DNA of 64,000 nt from Myxococcales bacterium (GCA_013215565.1 JABSQV010000023.1:1-64000); one strand, 5' to 3'; positions 52,544 through 63,431 are shown, numbered from the stretch's first letter. Notes: generated from the sequence alone by a model not told the origin. Program-made: numbers and translations.

Positions 52544-54166
52544 TTGCGCATCCGTTACAGCACCTGGGACGGAACCCAACACGGGTTCACGCTCGACGCC
52601 GAGGAAGCGCTCGACGAGCTCTCCCGGTATCTGATGGAGGGGCTGGACCTCGAGCAGTCGCTCGACTGGATGAAGGCCCAGGGATTCGAACTCGCCGGGA
52701 TGGAGTTCCGGGTCATGGGCCTCGAGGAACTCCTCGCGCAACTCCGCCAGCAGGCGCGGGACATGATGTCGGGTCAGAATTTCGACCGTGCGTTCGAGGA
52801 GCCCGAGCAGCGCCTAAAGCAGATTCTGGACCGTGAACAGGGAAGCCTGGAACGGCAGTACGGCCTGGAGTCCGAGCGCTGGAACGAGTTCCGCGAACGG
52901 CGCGACCGTCTGCCCCCGCGCCTCTCGCAGGCGATCGAGCGATTTCGGGATTATGCGTGGACCGATCCGGAGGCAGCATCGGAGTTTGAGGAACTGCTCA
53001 AGGCGTTCGAAGACATCCGGGACCTCGAGAACTTTCATTCGCGCAACCGGCGCCTGTTGAACGGATCCGAGAGCCCGTCTTTCGAGGAAGCGCTGGAGTT
53101 GATGCGTCGGATCGAAGCGCTCAGCCAGATGGCGCGGAATCTGCTCGAGGGCAGGCTCGAGGATTTGGACCTCGAGCAGGCACGCGAGCTGTTCGGTGAA
53201 GAAGCTGTGCAGTCGATTCTGATCCTGCGGGATCTGGAGGGGGCGCTCGGGCGGGCCGGCTACCTTCGGTCGGGCGAGGCGGGCATCGAACTGACGCCCC
53301 GGGCGATCCGGCGTCTCGGCGAGTTGGCGCTCGACGACATCTATTCGTCGCTGCGTCGGGGAACTCCGGGTTCGCACGAGACGTCACAGGTCGGAACGGC
53401 GCTCGTCACGCCGGAACGCACCCGGCCCTACGCATTCGGCGCCCCCGCCCACCTCGACGCCGTGGGTACGGTCCGGAACGCACTGCGGCGCTCGCTCCAG
53501 GAGGGCAATGAGCCGGAGGTGCCGGTGGCGCTCGCCCCGCGGGATCTCGAGGTCTTCGACACGGAGTACACGACCGACACCACCACCGTGCTCCTGCTCG
53601 ACATGAGTTGGTCGATGTCCTGGGCCGGACGCTGGCCGGCCGCCAAGCGGGTCGCAGTTGCACTCGATCACCTGATTCGCACCCGCTACCCGCGGGACCG
53701 TTTCTTCATGGTCGGCTTCTACACACGCGCCCGGGAACTCGCGGTGCGAGAACTGCCTGAACTCTCGTGGAACATGACCGATCCGTTCACGAATCTGCAG
53801 GACGGCCTACGGCTGGCGCGACGCCTGATCGACCGCAACCCGAGCCCGAATTCGCAGATCATCGTGATTACCGACGGCCAGCCGACGGCGTACTTCGTGG
53901 GCCAGGAACTGAGGGTCGAGTGGCCCAGCGGCTTCGGGGGGATCAGTCCGCGGGCGACGCATGAGACCCTGCGCGAGGTACGCCGCGTGACGCAGCAGGG
54001 GGCCACGATCAACACCTTCATGCTCGACGACTCTCCCGAACTCTTGCGTTTCGTCGAGAGCATGACCCGGATCAACAAGGGCCGAGCTTTCTACACGAGT
54101 CCGAACCAACTCGGCGAGTACATCATGGTGGACTACATGAACCGGAAACGGCGAAAGATCCAGTGA
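52544..54166 (+). CDS. von Willebrand factor A domain protein, partner of the upstream AAA+ ATPase
   Basis: A 540-residue protein. The first 330 residues are helical and Glu/Arg/Leu-rich (EELLAQLRQQARDMMSGQN). The VWA domain begins near residue 345 with VLLLDMSWSMSW (MIDAS DxSxS), then ITDGQPTAYF. The protein ends in YMNRKRRKI. The first residues RIRYSTWDGTQ give the natural start at TTG 52544 behind GAGGC. MoxR/VWA pairs help assemble or activate protein complexes; the client is unknown. It overlaps the next gene by four bases. Confidence 0.88.
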   Translation: MRIRYSTWDGTQHGFTLDAEEALDELSRYLMEGLDLEQSLDWMKAQGFELAGMEFRVMGLEELLAQLRQQARDMMSGQNFDRAFEEPEQRLKQILDREQGSLERQYGLESERWNEFRERRDRLPPRLSQAIERFRDYAWTDPEAASEFEELLKAFEDIRDLENFHSRNRRLLNGSESPSFEEALELMRRIEALSQMARNLLEGRLEDLDLEQARELFGEEAVQSILILRDLEGALGRAGYLRSGEAGIELTPRAIRRLGELALDDIYSSLRRGTPGSHETSQVGTALVTPERTRPYAFGAPAHLDAVGTVRNALRRSLQEGNEPEVPVALAPRDLEVFDTEYTTDTTTVLLLDMSWSMSWAGRWPAAKRVAVALDHLIRTRYPRDRFFMVGFYTRARELAVRELPELSWNMTDPFTNLQDGLRLARRLIDRNPSPNSQIIVITDGQPTAYFVGQELRVEWPSGFGGISPRATHETLREVRRVTQQGATINTFMLDDSPELLRFVESMTRINKGRAFYTSPNQLGEYIMVDYMNRKRRKIQ

Positions 54167-55881
54167 CGCGCGAGCCCCCTTTCGGGGAGGGCCTCCGGTC
54201 GAACCGTGTCCTTCCCGCCCTGCTCAGACTTTTCTGGAACGCGCTGCGCGGCCTCCGGGACGCTCTGGTCTGGCCTTTCGAGCGGCGCGTTCCCCGAGAC
54301 TGGCTGGCGCTCACGCTCGATCAGGGGCTGGTCGAGGCGCCGGCCCCCCAGTCCTGGTTCGAGTTTCTCCGTCGGCGCCCTCCGTCGTTTGTACGGACCC
54401 TGGAACTTCTCGAACGCGCGCGAAGCGACCCGTCGCTTCGGGGCGTGATCCTGCGAGTCGGCCCGGGCTCGATCGGCTGGGGACAGCTCACGGGTCTGGT
54501 GCGTGGCATCGAGCGTCTGCACGAGAGCGGCAAACACAGCGTCGTGTACGCGAATCGCACGGGCAACGCCGGGGCCTGGCTCGGAGCGGCAGCCTCTCAC
54601 TTCTGGGTCGCCCCGGAGGGCCGCGTCGATCTGCTCGGCATCCAGGCCGAGGGCACGTTTCTGCTCAGGGCGCTCGAGCGCTGGCGGATCGTGCCAGAGG
54701 TGGTGAGTGCGGGTGCGTTCAAGTCGGTGGGCGAGATCCTGACCCGCGATGGGATGAGCGAACCGGCGCGCGAGGCGCTGGATGCCGTGCTCGAGAGCCT
54801 GTACGACTCCCTGGTCTCGGGGCTCGCGACCGCGCGCGCCGGGGACGCCGAGACCGCGCGGCGATGGATCGACGAGGGGCCCTACCTGGCGCACGAGGCT
54901 CTGGAACGGGGCCTGATCGACGCGTGCGTCTACGGAGACGAGGTTCCGCTGCGTCTGGCCGCGCTCGACGATGCGGGGGAAGACCCGGCCCCCGCTTCCC
55001 CGATCGAGGGCTCGAGCTACCTGTACCTCGCTCGTCGTCGCTTTCGCTGGGACCCTGTCTGGCGGACGCCCCGCCGGATTGCGCTGGTTCCGATCACCGG
55101 AATCCTCCGGCCCGGATCGGGTTCTCCGCTGGGCGTGGTCGGCGTGCTCCGGAGTCTCGCGACTCAGGACTCGACCGCCGCGGTGGTGCTGCGGATCGAT
55201 ACGCCGGGCGGCGATGCGCTCGCCTCGGATCTGATCTGGCGCGCAGTACAGAAGCTCGCGGAAGAGAAGCCCGTGGTTGCAAGTCTCGGGAACATGGCTG
55301 CGTCGGGCGGCTACTACATCTCGATGGCCGCGCACTGGATCGTGGCCGAGACCACCACGCTTACGGGATCGATCGGCGTCGCCGCGCTCACAACGCTGGG
55401 GCTGGAGGGCCTGATGGATTCGCTCGGTGTGGATCAAGAGCGCCTTCAGCGCGGCCGGCACGCGGGGATCTTCGACCTCCACCGCGCCCGGACGGACGAG
55501 GAACGCGCGCTACTCCAGCGCCAGGTCGACCACCTCTACGGCGAGTTCGTTCGGAAGGCGGCCGAGGGACGCGGCCTTTCGGAAGAGCAGGTGGAAGCGG
55601 TCGCGCGAGGTCGCGTCTGGACCGGACGCCAGGCGCTCGAGCATCGACTGATCGATGCGCTCGGGGGCATCGAGGCCGCCGTCGAGCGTGCGCGAGAACT
55701 CGCGGGGCTCGCGCCCGACGAAGGTCGTGTCGACCCCGTGCAGCCCGCGCGGCGCAGATTTTCGCCTCTGCTGCGCCCGGGCCCGACCGAATCGGAGCGT
55801 GTCCCCGGCAGCCTGCCGCTGCTCGAATTGCTTGCGAGTGGAGCCTGCTTCTGGTGCCCGATACGCGTGCCACTCCGCTAG
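54163..55881 (+). CDS. sppA: Signal peptide peptidase SppA (long form)
   Basis: A 572-residue protein with the duplicated ClpP-like fold of SppA 67K type. The nucleophile Ser lies in GNMAASGGYYISMAA (second half); the general-base Lys is in SAGAFKSVGEILTRDGMS (first half). The IDTPGGDALASDLI and GSIGVAAL loops fit. The N-terminus lacks a clear membrane helix; LLRLFWNALRGLRDALVWPF may be an amphipathic membrane-binding helix instead. GTG start overlaps the VWA gene stop. Confidence 0.92.
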   Translation: MTREPPFGEGLRSNRVLPALLRLFWNALRGLRDALVWPFERRVPRDWLALTLDQGLVEAPAPQSWFEFLRRRPPSFVRTLELLERARSDPSLRGVILRVGPGSIGWGQLTGLVRGIERLHESGKHSVVYANRTGNAGAWLGAAASHFWVAPEGRVDLLGIQAEGTFLLRALERWRIVPEVVSAGAFKSVGEILTRDGMSEPAREALDAVLESLYDSLVSGLATARAGDAETARRWIDEGPYLAHEALERGLIDACVYGDEVPLRLAALDDAGEDPAPASPIEGSSYLYLARRRFRWDPVWRTPRRIALVPITGILRPGSGSPLGVVGVLRSLATQDSTAAVVLRIDTPGGDALASDLIWRAVQKLAEEKPVVASLGNMAASGGYYISMAAHWIVAETTTLTGSIGVAALTTLGLEGLMDSLGVDQERLQRGRHAGIFDLHRARTDEERALLQRQVDHLYGEFVRKAAEGRGLSEEQVEAVARGRVWTGRQALEHRLIDALGGIEAAVERARELAGLAPDEGRVDPVQPARRRFSPLLRPGPTESERVPGSLPLLELLASGACFWCPIRVPLR

Positions 55882-56504
55882 CGCAACCCGTCCTCGAGCC
55901 GGACGAGGTTCTCGTCGAGTCGGAGGCGATTCGGCAACGCGGACCCGAGGCTGAACTCGGTGCGTCCGCGTTCGTGCTCGAGATCGGCTTCGGGCGGGCC
56001 GAGCTGATCATGGAACTGGCCCGTGCCCGCCCCGCGCAGTGCTTCCTGGGCGTGGAGGTCTCGCGCAAGCGCGTACAGAAGGCCGCGCGGCGCATTGCGC
56101 GCGCGGGCATTCCGAATCTTCGCGTGGTGCATGCGACGGCCGAGTACCTGCTCGAGCGGGTGCTTCGCGCTGACTCGGTCTCCGAATGCTGGATTAACTT
56201 CCCGGATCCCTGGCCCAAGAAGCGGCATCACCGCAGGCGGCTGCTTCGTCGCGAGGTGCTGCCTTTGCTCGCGCGCGTGCTGCGTCCCGGCGCGATTTTG
56301 CACCTGGCGACGGACTACCTGCCCTACGCCGACTCGATCGACGGGCTGCTCGCCGGTTCGGAACTCTTCGACAACCTGCACGCCCCTGAGCCATGGTCTA
56401 GGATTGCGCCCCAACGCTGCACGACGGCCTACGAGCAGGAATTCCTGGCCGAGGGTCGGGCGATTGCATATTTCGAGTACAAGAGATTGGAAGCGCGCGA
56501 GTGA
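55854..56504 (+). CDS. trmB: tRNA (guanine-N7-)-methyltransferase TrmB
   Basis: A 216-residue SAM methyltransferase. The SAM motif is FVLEIGFGRAELIMELA; CWINFPDPWPKKRHHRRRL is the TrmB signature; the active-site region LHLATDYLPYADSI follows. It makes m7G46 in tRNA. The GTG at 55854 overlaps sppA by 28 bases; the frame is open further upstream but only as antiphase shadow of sppA. Confidence 0.95.
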   Translation: MPDTRATPLAQPVLEPDEVLVESEAIRQRGPEAELGASAFVLEIGFGRAELIMELARARPAQCFLGVEVSRKRVQKAARRIARAGIPNLRVVHATAEYLLERVLRADSVSECWINFPDPWPKKRHHRRRLLRREVLPLLARVLRPGAILHLATDYLPYADSIDGLLAGSELFDNLHAPEPWSRIAPQRCTTAYEQEFLAEGRAIAYFEYKRLEARE

Positions 56505-57568
56505 GATCGATCCTGGACTACACGCCGCAGGGACTGCGTTCGATCCTCGGCCAAGCCGGGATCGCGCCCTTCCGGGCGGATCAGGTGCTGCGCTGGGTCT
56601 ACGCGCGGGGCGTGCGCGACTTCGGACAGATGTCGAATCTGCCGCGCCCGCTGCGCGCCGAGCTCGCGGCGGGCTTTCGCACTCGCGAGCTGGCGCTCGA
56701 CGAGGTGGTGGCCTCATCCGACGGCACCCGCAAACTCGCGCTGCGCACCCACGATGGAGGCCGGATCGAGGCGGTCCTGATTCCGGAGGGGGAGCGGCGC
56801 ACCGTCTGCGTCTCGTCGCAGATCGGCTGCAGCCTCGATTGCAGCTTCTGCGCGACCGGACGCATGGGCTTCGGGCGGAATCTCGGAAGCGGCGAGATCG
56901 TCGATCAGGTCCTGGCGGTGGCCGATCTGCTCACGCCGTTGGACGAGCGCCCCACCCACCTGGTCTTCATGGGCATGGGAGAGCCGCTGCTCAACCTGCC
57001 GGCGGTGCTGCAGGCGATCGAGACGCTCAGAGACCCGAGAGGCTTCGGCATTTCCCCGCGCCGGATTACGGTTTCGACCGCCGGCGTCGTGCCGCGCATG
57101 CCGGAGCTGGGACGATCCGCGCCGGTGCGGCTTGCGGTCTCACTCCACGCGACGACGGACGCGCTACGGGACGAACTCGTGCCTCTCAACAAGCGCTTCC
57201 CGCTGGCGCGCCTGATCGAAGCCTGCCGTAGCTACCCGCTCCGGCCGCGTGACCGGATCTCGTTCGAGTACGTCCTGATTGCGGACGTGAACGACGGCGC
57301 CGCGGATGCACGGCGCCTGGTCCGGCTGCTCCACGGGATTCCCTCGAAGGTGAACCTGATTCCCTTGAACGAGTACCCGGGCACGCGCTACAGGCGGCCC
57401 TCGGACACCTCCGTGGAGCTGTTCGCGGAGTTGCTGGCACGGGGCCATCTCTCGGTGACGGTGCGGCGAAGTCGGGGAGACGACATTCTCGCCGCCTGTG
57501 GCCAGCTCGGAGCGAAGCCGCCGGCGCCGGCGGCGGGGGCTCCAAGGAGTTCCCGGCCTGGCCGATAA
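56501..57568 (+). CDS. rlmN: Dual-specificity RNA methyltransferase RlmN
   Basis: A 355-residue radical SAM enzyme. The iron-sulfur motif CSLDCSFCATG (CxxxCxxC) sits near residue 110. MGMGEPLLNL and VSTAGVVPRM follow, and the second catalytic Cys is in RGDDILAACGQL. It makes m2A2503 in 23S rRNA and m2A37 in some tRNAs. GTG overlaps the trmB stop by four bases; the two RNA modification genes are probably cotranscribed. Confidence 0.96.
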   Translation: MRSILDYTPQGLRSILGQAGIAPFRADQVLRWVYARGVRDFGQMSNLPRPLRAELAAGFRTRELALDEVVASSDGTRKLALRTHDGGRIEAVLIPEGERRTVCVSSQIGCSLDCSFCATGRMGFGRNLGSGEIVDQVLAVADLLTPLDERPTHLVFMGMGEPLLNLPAVLQAIETLRDPRGFGISPRRITVSTAGVVPRMPELGRSAPVRLAVSLHATTDALRDELVPLNKRFPLARLIEACRSYPLRPRDRISFEYVLIADVNDGAADARRLVRLLHGIPSKVNLIPLNEYPGTRYRRPSDTSVELFAELLARGHLSVTVRRSRGDDILAACGQLGAKPPAPAAGAPRSSRPGR

Positions 57569-57577
57569 CGCAGCCGT

Positions 57578-58243
57578 ATGATCTACGCAATCGGCGACAT
57601 TCACGGAATGAAGCACAAGCTCGTCGATCTGATCGAGTTGCTGCCGCTGACCTCGGACGACCACCTGGTCTTCATCGGCGACTACATCGACCGCGGCCCG
57701 GATCCCTTCGGCGTCGTCGAGTTTTTGCTGCAGCTCCGGGAGCGGCAGCGCTGTACCTTCCTGCTCGGGAACCACGAATCAATGTTTCTCTCGTTCCTGG
57801 GGTGGGAAGGCGACGCCTACCTCGGTGCCGAGGCTTTTCGCGACAATGGCGGCGAGCTGACGCTCGAGTCCTACGGCTACTCCGAGGGCTCAGCGAGCTT
57901 CAAGCTTCCCGCTGCGCACGAGCAGTTCTACCGCTCGCTCGAGCTCTCGTATGCGAACGGTGCTTACGTCTTCGTGCACGCGGGGCTTTCCCGCGAGGTC
58001 CTGCAGGTCTCGGACGTCGAATACGCGAGAGCGCACACCTCGACTCACGATCTGCTCTGGCAGCGCGACACGGCCGAGCTGCCGCACAGCCTGGGTGCGA
58101 CCATCGTCTACGGCCATACGCCGCTGCCCGACTTCGGCATTCGCTGGAACATCCCCTACTCGATCGGGATCGACACGGGCGCGGTCTACGGGGGGCCGCT
58201 GACGGCACTTCGACTGCCGGACCAGACCCCCTTCCAGGTCTGA
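57578..58243 (+). CDS. PPP-family serine/threonine protein phosphatase
   Basis: A 221-residue metallophosphoesterase with the full PPP signature: GDIHGMKHKL, GDYIDRGPDP, LGNHESMFL, a later metal-ligand His in FVHAGLS and YGHTPLPDFG. Related to E. coli PrpA/PrpB, which dephosphorylate proteins. ATG at 57578, nine bases after rlmN. The gene runs convergently towards mltD. Confidence 0.93.
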   Translation: MIYAIGDIHGMKHKLVDLIELLPLTSDDHLVFIGDYIDRGPDPFGVVEFLLQLRERQRCTFLLGNHESMFLSFLGWEGDAYLGAEAFRDNGGELTLESYGYSEGSASFKLPAAHEQFYRSLELSYANGAYVFVHAGLSREVLQVSDVEYARAHTSTHDLLWQRDTAELPHSLGATIVYGHTPLPDFGIRWNIPYSIGIDTGAVYGGPLTALRLPDQTPFQV

Positions 58244-58382
58244 CCGCTGCTCCGGAATCTCGAGTTCGTCGCGACCGGGCGATCGGAGCCCGGGCCCTGA
58301 GCGAGCCCGACCGGGGTCGAAGCGACGCCGGCTTCCCCGACGGCCCTCGACCGGAGCGCAGCGCTTCGGCCGGGGTGCGCGC

Positions 58383-60398
58383 TCAGCTCGCCCGGCCGGC
58401 CGGTTCGATGACCGGCACGGACAGCTTCCTGCCCGGGACCAGCTGCGAGAGGTCGATCTCGGGGTTGTAGCGCTGAATCAGCCAGATCGGCACCGAGTAG
58501 GTCTCACGCGAGAGATCCCAGAGGTTGTCCCCGATCTGCAGGCGGTGCTCGATCGTGCCCGTGATCACGAAGCTCTCGAAGAAGTCCTCCTCGATCCCCT
58601 TGTGATACTGGAGCCGCCGTTGTCGGAAGACCTGCTCGGGGGTCCGTGAAAAATCGAGTTCGATTCGCTGGCCGAGTTTCAGGAGATCCCGTCCCTTCAG
58701 ATGGTTGAGCTGTCGCAAGCGCTGCGTGGCGACTCCGAGCCAGTCGGCAAAATGGCCGAGCGTTTCGAGTGGCCCGACGGCGGTCGAGTTTCCGAGCAGT
58801 CGATGCCAGTACACGTCGTCCGAAATCGGCTCGAGGGCGAGCCAGGGGCCCAGGAACTCCGGCTCCGGCTGCGCTTCGGCGGTCTGTCGGGTGGGCGGGC
58901 TGCCGGGCCACAGACCGCGTTCGGCGTCCCGGGTCTCCGCGGCCGGGGGGGATGCTTTCGGGGCCTTGGGCGAACCCGGTCGCGCGTTCCGGCCGGGGCT
59001 CGGGATTTCGAGTACCTGCCCCTTTCGGATGCGGTGTCGGCTGCGCAGACTGTTCTGGGAGACGAGGGCGCTCACCGTCGTTCTGTTTCGTCGGGCGATC
59101 TTACCCAGGGTGTCTCCGCCCCTGACGCGGTAGTAGCGAGACCGGGTTTGGCTGCTGTAGCGCCCGGACTCGGGCACTCGCGCGAGCCAGGCGTCGGGGT
59201 CTTCGCCGACGCTTCCCGCGGGCAGCTTGAGCTTGAAGTTGCGCGGGATGCGTTTCAGTCCGCGGAACACCGGGGGTCGCAGCGAGGGATTGAGTTGCTT
59301 CACGAGTTCGAGGGACACGCCCAGATCCTGGAGATCCGCCAGTTCTGTGTAGTAGGGCAGCGTGACCTCGTCGACGAGACGGGGCTCGTCTCGCATCAAT
59401 GGCCCGAAGTAGGACTCATGGATCTGGAGAATCTCGCTCGCAGCCAGAAACTGCACGTAGAAGTTGCGCGAAGCGAAGCCGAAACTCCGGCTGCGGTACT
59501 CCTCGATGATGCGTTCGATGTCGCGGGTTCCGAGACGCCGCACGGCGCGGGCCATTCCCGCGCGACCGTGGTTGTAGGCCGTGATCGCGAGCGGCCAGCT
59601 AGCCAGCGACTCGTAGTTCTTTCGGAGCAGGCGCGCCGCCGCTCGGGTCGCGACAAGCGGGTCGAGGCGCTCGTCCACTACGTAATCGATCTTCAGGAAC
59701 CGACGGCCCGTCGAACGCATGAACTGCCACGGACCTGCCGCTCCGTACTTGGAGTAGGCGCTCAGGTTAAACGACGATTCAACGTAGGGGAGCGCGATCA
59801 GGCCCTCGGGCACGCCTTCCTCCAGAAGCACCGCGCGCATGGCCGCGTCGAAGGCACCGGAACGGATCAGGCCTGCCCGGAACTCGTCGCGCTGCCCGAG
59901 TTGGAATCGGATCCTGCGCGAAGCCCGCGCGTACTCACGTGTCGAGGGGGCGTGTCCGAGCGCGGCCTCCAGGGCCCGGGCGGCGCGATGCTGTCGGTCT
60001 TCCGAGGGAGCCTTCCCGGAAGCCAGGTGGCGCAGCGCGTCCCGCCACCGGTGCTTGCGGCGCTTCACCTCCGTTTCGCGCCGGCGGGGGTTTGTGCTGT
60101 CTAGGCGGACCACCTCGTACACGACGCCCAGGTGCCGCGAGTCGTGGATCAGCCCGCCGCTGGTCGTGACCTCGAGGTAGACCCGCTTCCAGAACGCGAT
60201 CGCCGGACGGAGGGCCTCCGGCGAGGGGAAGACGTCGGCCTCGAGCTCGGCCTCGGGCTTGGCCTCGAGCTCGGGCTTGGCCTCGGGCTCGGCTGCGGCC
60301 GGATGAACCTGGAGACACAGCAGCGCCAGCGCGACCGGCAAGGCGATCCGCCTCCCGAGTCGCGAGCTCGGTCTCCCTATCCGAGTCGAACTCCGCAC
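58383..60398 (-). CDS. mltD: Membrane-bound lytic murein transglycosylase D-like protein with LysM domains
   Basis: A 671-residue protein. Start GTG at 60398 has GAGGAG upstream and gives a proper signal peptide (IALPVALALLCLQVHPAAA, cleavage about residue 36); an ATG at 60434 has no ribosome site. A Glu/Ala/Pro/Lys repeat follows. The SLT domain (about 185-310) has the catalytic Glu in LPYVESSFNLSAYSKYGAAG and QFMRSTGR. LysM repeats are at about 435-480 (YYRVRGGDTLGKIA) and at the end (HRLQIGDNLWDLS). It cleaves peptidoglycan in the periplasm. Confidence 0.92.
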   Translation of the reverse strand: MRSSTRIGRPSSRLGRRIALPVALALLCLQVHPAAAEPEAKPELEAKPEAELEADVFPSPEALRPAIAFWKRVYLEVTTSGGLIHDSRHLGVVYEVVRLDSTNPRRRETEVKRRKHRWRDALRHLASGKAPSEDRQHRAARALEAALGHAPSTREYARASRRIRFQLGQRDEFRAGLIRSGAFDAAMRAVLLEEGVPEGLIALPYVESSFNLSAYSKYGAAGPWQFMRSTGRRFLKIDYVVDERLDPLVATRAAARLLRKNYESLASWPLAITAYNHGRAGMARAVRRLGTRDIERIIEEYRSRSFGFASRNFYVQFLAASEILQIHESYFGPLMRDEPRLVDEVTLPYYTELADLQDLGVSLELVKQLNPSLRPPVFRGLKRIPRNFKLKLPAGSVGEDPDAWLARVPESGRYSSQTRSRYYRVRGGDTLGKIARRNRTTVSALVSQNSLRSRHRIRKGQVLEIPSPGRNARPGSPKAPKASPPAAETRDAERGLWPGSPPTRQTAEAQPEPEFLGPWLALEPISDDVYWHRLLGNSTAVGPLETLGHFADWLGVATQRLRQLNHLKGRDLLKLGQRIELDFSRTPEQVFRQRRLQYHKGIEEDFFESFVITGTIEHRLQIGDNLWDLSRETYSVPIWLIQRYNPEIDLSQLVPGRKLSVPVIEPAGRAS
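60234..60290 (-). repeat. Low-complexity Glu-Ala-Pro-Lys repeat in mltD
   Basis: Imperfect repeats of GAGGCC/GAGCTCGAGG-type DNA encode a short EAKPE/ELEAK linker just after the signal peptide. It is likely a flexible charged spacer and may vary in length. Confidence 0.7.
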
Positions 60399-60495
60399 CG
60401 TCGCACTCCTCGCGCGTCTGCTCCGCTGCCCCATGGGTCTTATCGCGCCGATCTCGTCCGGCTTGAGCCGCGAGAAGCCGCGCACTGCCGCTCGA

Positions 60496-61536
<1,041 letters not shown>

Positions 61537-61564
61537 AAAAGATAGCGGCTCCGGGAGCGAGTTC

Positions 61565-63073
61565 TCATCGCCGGCGGCCCCTGCGCTGGTGTTTGCGCTT
61601 CTGCTTGCGCTGCTTGCGCCGGTCGTCCGCCTTCGTGGCTCGTGCGGCGCGCCGGTTGGGAGCGCCGCCGCCGATGAGGGCGGCGGGGTCCATGCCCTCG
61701 AGGCCCTGCATTCCGCTGCCCGAGAGCTTTCCCAGCCCGGGGATCTTCCCGAGCAGGCCGCCGCCCTGGCCGAGGTTCTTCATCAGCTTGCGCATGGTTC
61801 CGAAGCGCTCGAGCACGCCCGACAGGTCGCTCTCGCGCGTGCCCGAGCCCCGCGCGATCCGCTCGCTGCGCGAGCGGTCGATCAGTTCCGGGCGCATGCG
61901 CTCATGGCGCGTCATCGAGAGGATCATCGCCTCGATTTTTTTCAGTTCGCGGCCGTCGACCTCGACCCCGTCGGGGAGGAGATTCTGCATCCCAGGGAGC
62001 TTGCCCATCAGATCCTTGAGCGGTCCCATCTTCTGGATCGTGCGCAGCTGGCTCAGGAAGTCCTCGAGCGTGAACTGCCCCTTGAGCATCCGCTCGGCAT
62101 CCTGCTCGGCCTGCTCGGTATCGGCGACGGCTTCGAAGTCCCGCATCAGGCTCACGACGTCGCCCATGCCCAGGATCCGCGAGGCCAGACCCTCGGCCTG
62201 GAAGGGCTCCAGCCGGTCGGGTGCTTCCCCGACGCTGATGAAGCGGATCGGAACGCCCGTCGCCTGCCGGATCGCGAGCGCCGCGCCGCCGCGGCTGTCA
62301 CCATCGAGCTTCGTCAGGACCAGACCGTCAAGTCTGCGGCGCTCCGCAAATCCGCGCGCGACGTTGACGGCCTCGCGGCCCATCATGGCGTCGCATACGA
62401 GCAGGGAGAGATCGGGCGGGGCCGCCTCGGCAATCCGGTCGAGTTCGTCCATGAGATTCTCGTCGATCTGGAGCCGCCCGGCGGTATCCAGAATCACGCT
62501 GTCGAGACCCCGCTCGGCCGCGTGTGCGACCGCGAGGCGGCAGACTTCGGCCGCGTCGCTCGAGCCCCCGTGAAAGACCTCCACTTCGATCTCGGCGCCC
62601 AGAACGCGCAGCTGCTCGATCGCCGCGGGACGGTGCACGTCGGCGGCCACCAGCAGTGGTCGCTCCCCGCCCTTCTTGAGGTGGAGGGCCAGCTTTGCGG
62701 CGCTGCTCGTCTTGCCCGTTCCCTGGAGCCCGAGCAGCATGAGCGTGCGCGCGCCGCGCCGGGGTGCCACCTCCTCGGCGTCCGCTCCCAGCAACTGGCA
62801 GAGTTCCTCGTAGCACGCCTTGGTGAAGCGATCGCTGAGCGAAACGCGCTGCCGCTTCCCACGCTTGCCGGTGCGGAGCGCGACCTCCGACCCCAGACAG
62901 CGCTGCTTCACGGCATCCAGGAAGGTTCGCACCTCGGTGAGGTCCACGTCGGCTTCGAGCAGAGACATTCGGATCTCGCGTAGGGGCTCGGCGAGGTTGT
63001 CCTCGCTGAACGAGGTCACCCCGCGAAGCCGGTCGCGCGCCTCTCGAAAGCCGCGTGTGAGCGTCTCGAACAT
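61565..63073 (-). CDS. ffh: Signal recognition particle protein Ffh
   Basis: A 502-residue SRP54 GTPase. N domain, then G domain with LLGLQGTGKTSSAAKLA, ADVHRPAAIEQL, ILDTAGRLQID, TKLDGDSRGGAAL and FISVGEAPDRLEPF. The Met-rich M domain follows (FTLEDFLSQLRTIQKMGP) and ends with a Lys/Arg-rich tail longer than usual. It directs membrane proteins to the translocon with 4.5S RNA. The ATG at 63073 is typical. Confidence 0.97.
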   Translation of the reverse strand: MFETLTRGFREARDRLRGVTSFSEDNLAEPLREIRMSLLEADVDLTEVRTFLDAVKQRCLGSEVALRTGKRGKRQRVSLSDRFTKACYEELCQLLGADAEEVAPRRGARTLMLLGLQGTGKTSSAAKLALHLKKGGERPLLVAADVHRPAAIEQLRVLGAEIEVEVFHGGSSDAAEVCRLAVAHAAERGLDSVILDTAGRLQIDENLMDELDRIAEAAPPDLSLLVCDAMMGREAVNVARGFAERRRLDGLVLTKLDGDSRGGAALAIRQATGVPIRFISVGEAPDRLEPFQAEGLASRILGMGDVVSLMRDFEAVADTEQAEQDAERMLKGQFTLEDFLSQLRTIQKMGPLKDLMGKLPGMQNLLPDGVEVDGRELKKIEAMILSMTRHERMRPELIDRSRSERIARGSGTRESDLSGVLERFGTMRKLMKNLGQGGGLLGKIPGLGKLSGSGMQGLEGMDPAALIGGGAPNRRAARATKADDRRKQRKQKRKHQRRGRRR

Positions 63074-63215
63074 GGCGGGCCGAACCTAGCAGATAGGTAT
63101 GGCGGGTGCTGGACGCTGCCGTGTCGCGCAGTGCGGACGCTGCCGGGATTGCCCCGGCACAGAGGCTTGTGTCAGAGTCCGCCGCGCGCGAAGCGTGACG
63201 GACGACGGGGGGCAC

Positions 63216-63431
63216 ATGCAGACGAACGTAGAGGCACACATCACGGGGACGATCTTCGAGGTCGAGACCGAGGTTGGGGCCGAGGTCGCGGTGGGCGACG
63301 TGCTCGTGGTGCTCGAGTCGATGAAGATGGAGATGCCGGTCGAGGCACCGGTCGCGGGCAGGGTCGTAGAAATCCGCGTCTCCGAGGGCGACAGCGTGGA
63401 CGAGGGAGCCGTGCTCTGCGTTCTCGAGTGA
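63216..63431 (+). CDS. Stand-alone biotinyl (lipoyl-like) carrier domain protein
   Basis: A 71-residue biotinyl-domain protein. The biotinylated Lys is in LESMKMEMPVEAPVAG; the mirror half follows (GRVVEIRVSEGDSVDEGAVL). The ATG at 63216 sits behind GGGGGG. It would carry CO2 for an acyl-CoA carboxylase; such small single-domain carriers pair with MCC/PCC-type carboxylases. No carboxylase is in the window. A GTG at 63195 is an alternative start. Confidence 0.85.
   Translation: MQTNVEAHITGTIFEVETEVGAEVAVGDVLVVLESMKMEMPVEAPVAGRVVEIRVSEGDSVDEGAVLCVLE

Noticed and set aside
54864-56504. Apparent fusion of a long N-terminal extension to TrmB
   Set aside because: The extension is an out-of-frame reading of sppA; TrmB is complete from the GTG at 55854.
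61537-61564. T-run with a small hairpin between ffh and the YchF-like gene as a terminator
   Set aside because: The stem is only four pairs and is separated from the T-run by several bases; the run also abuts the start codon.
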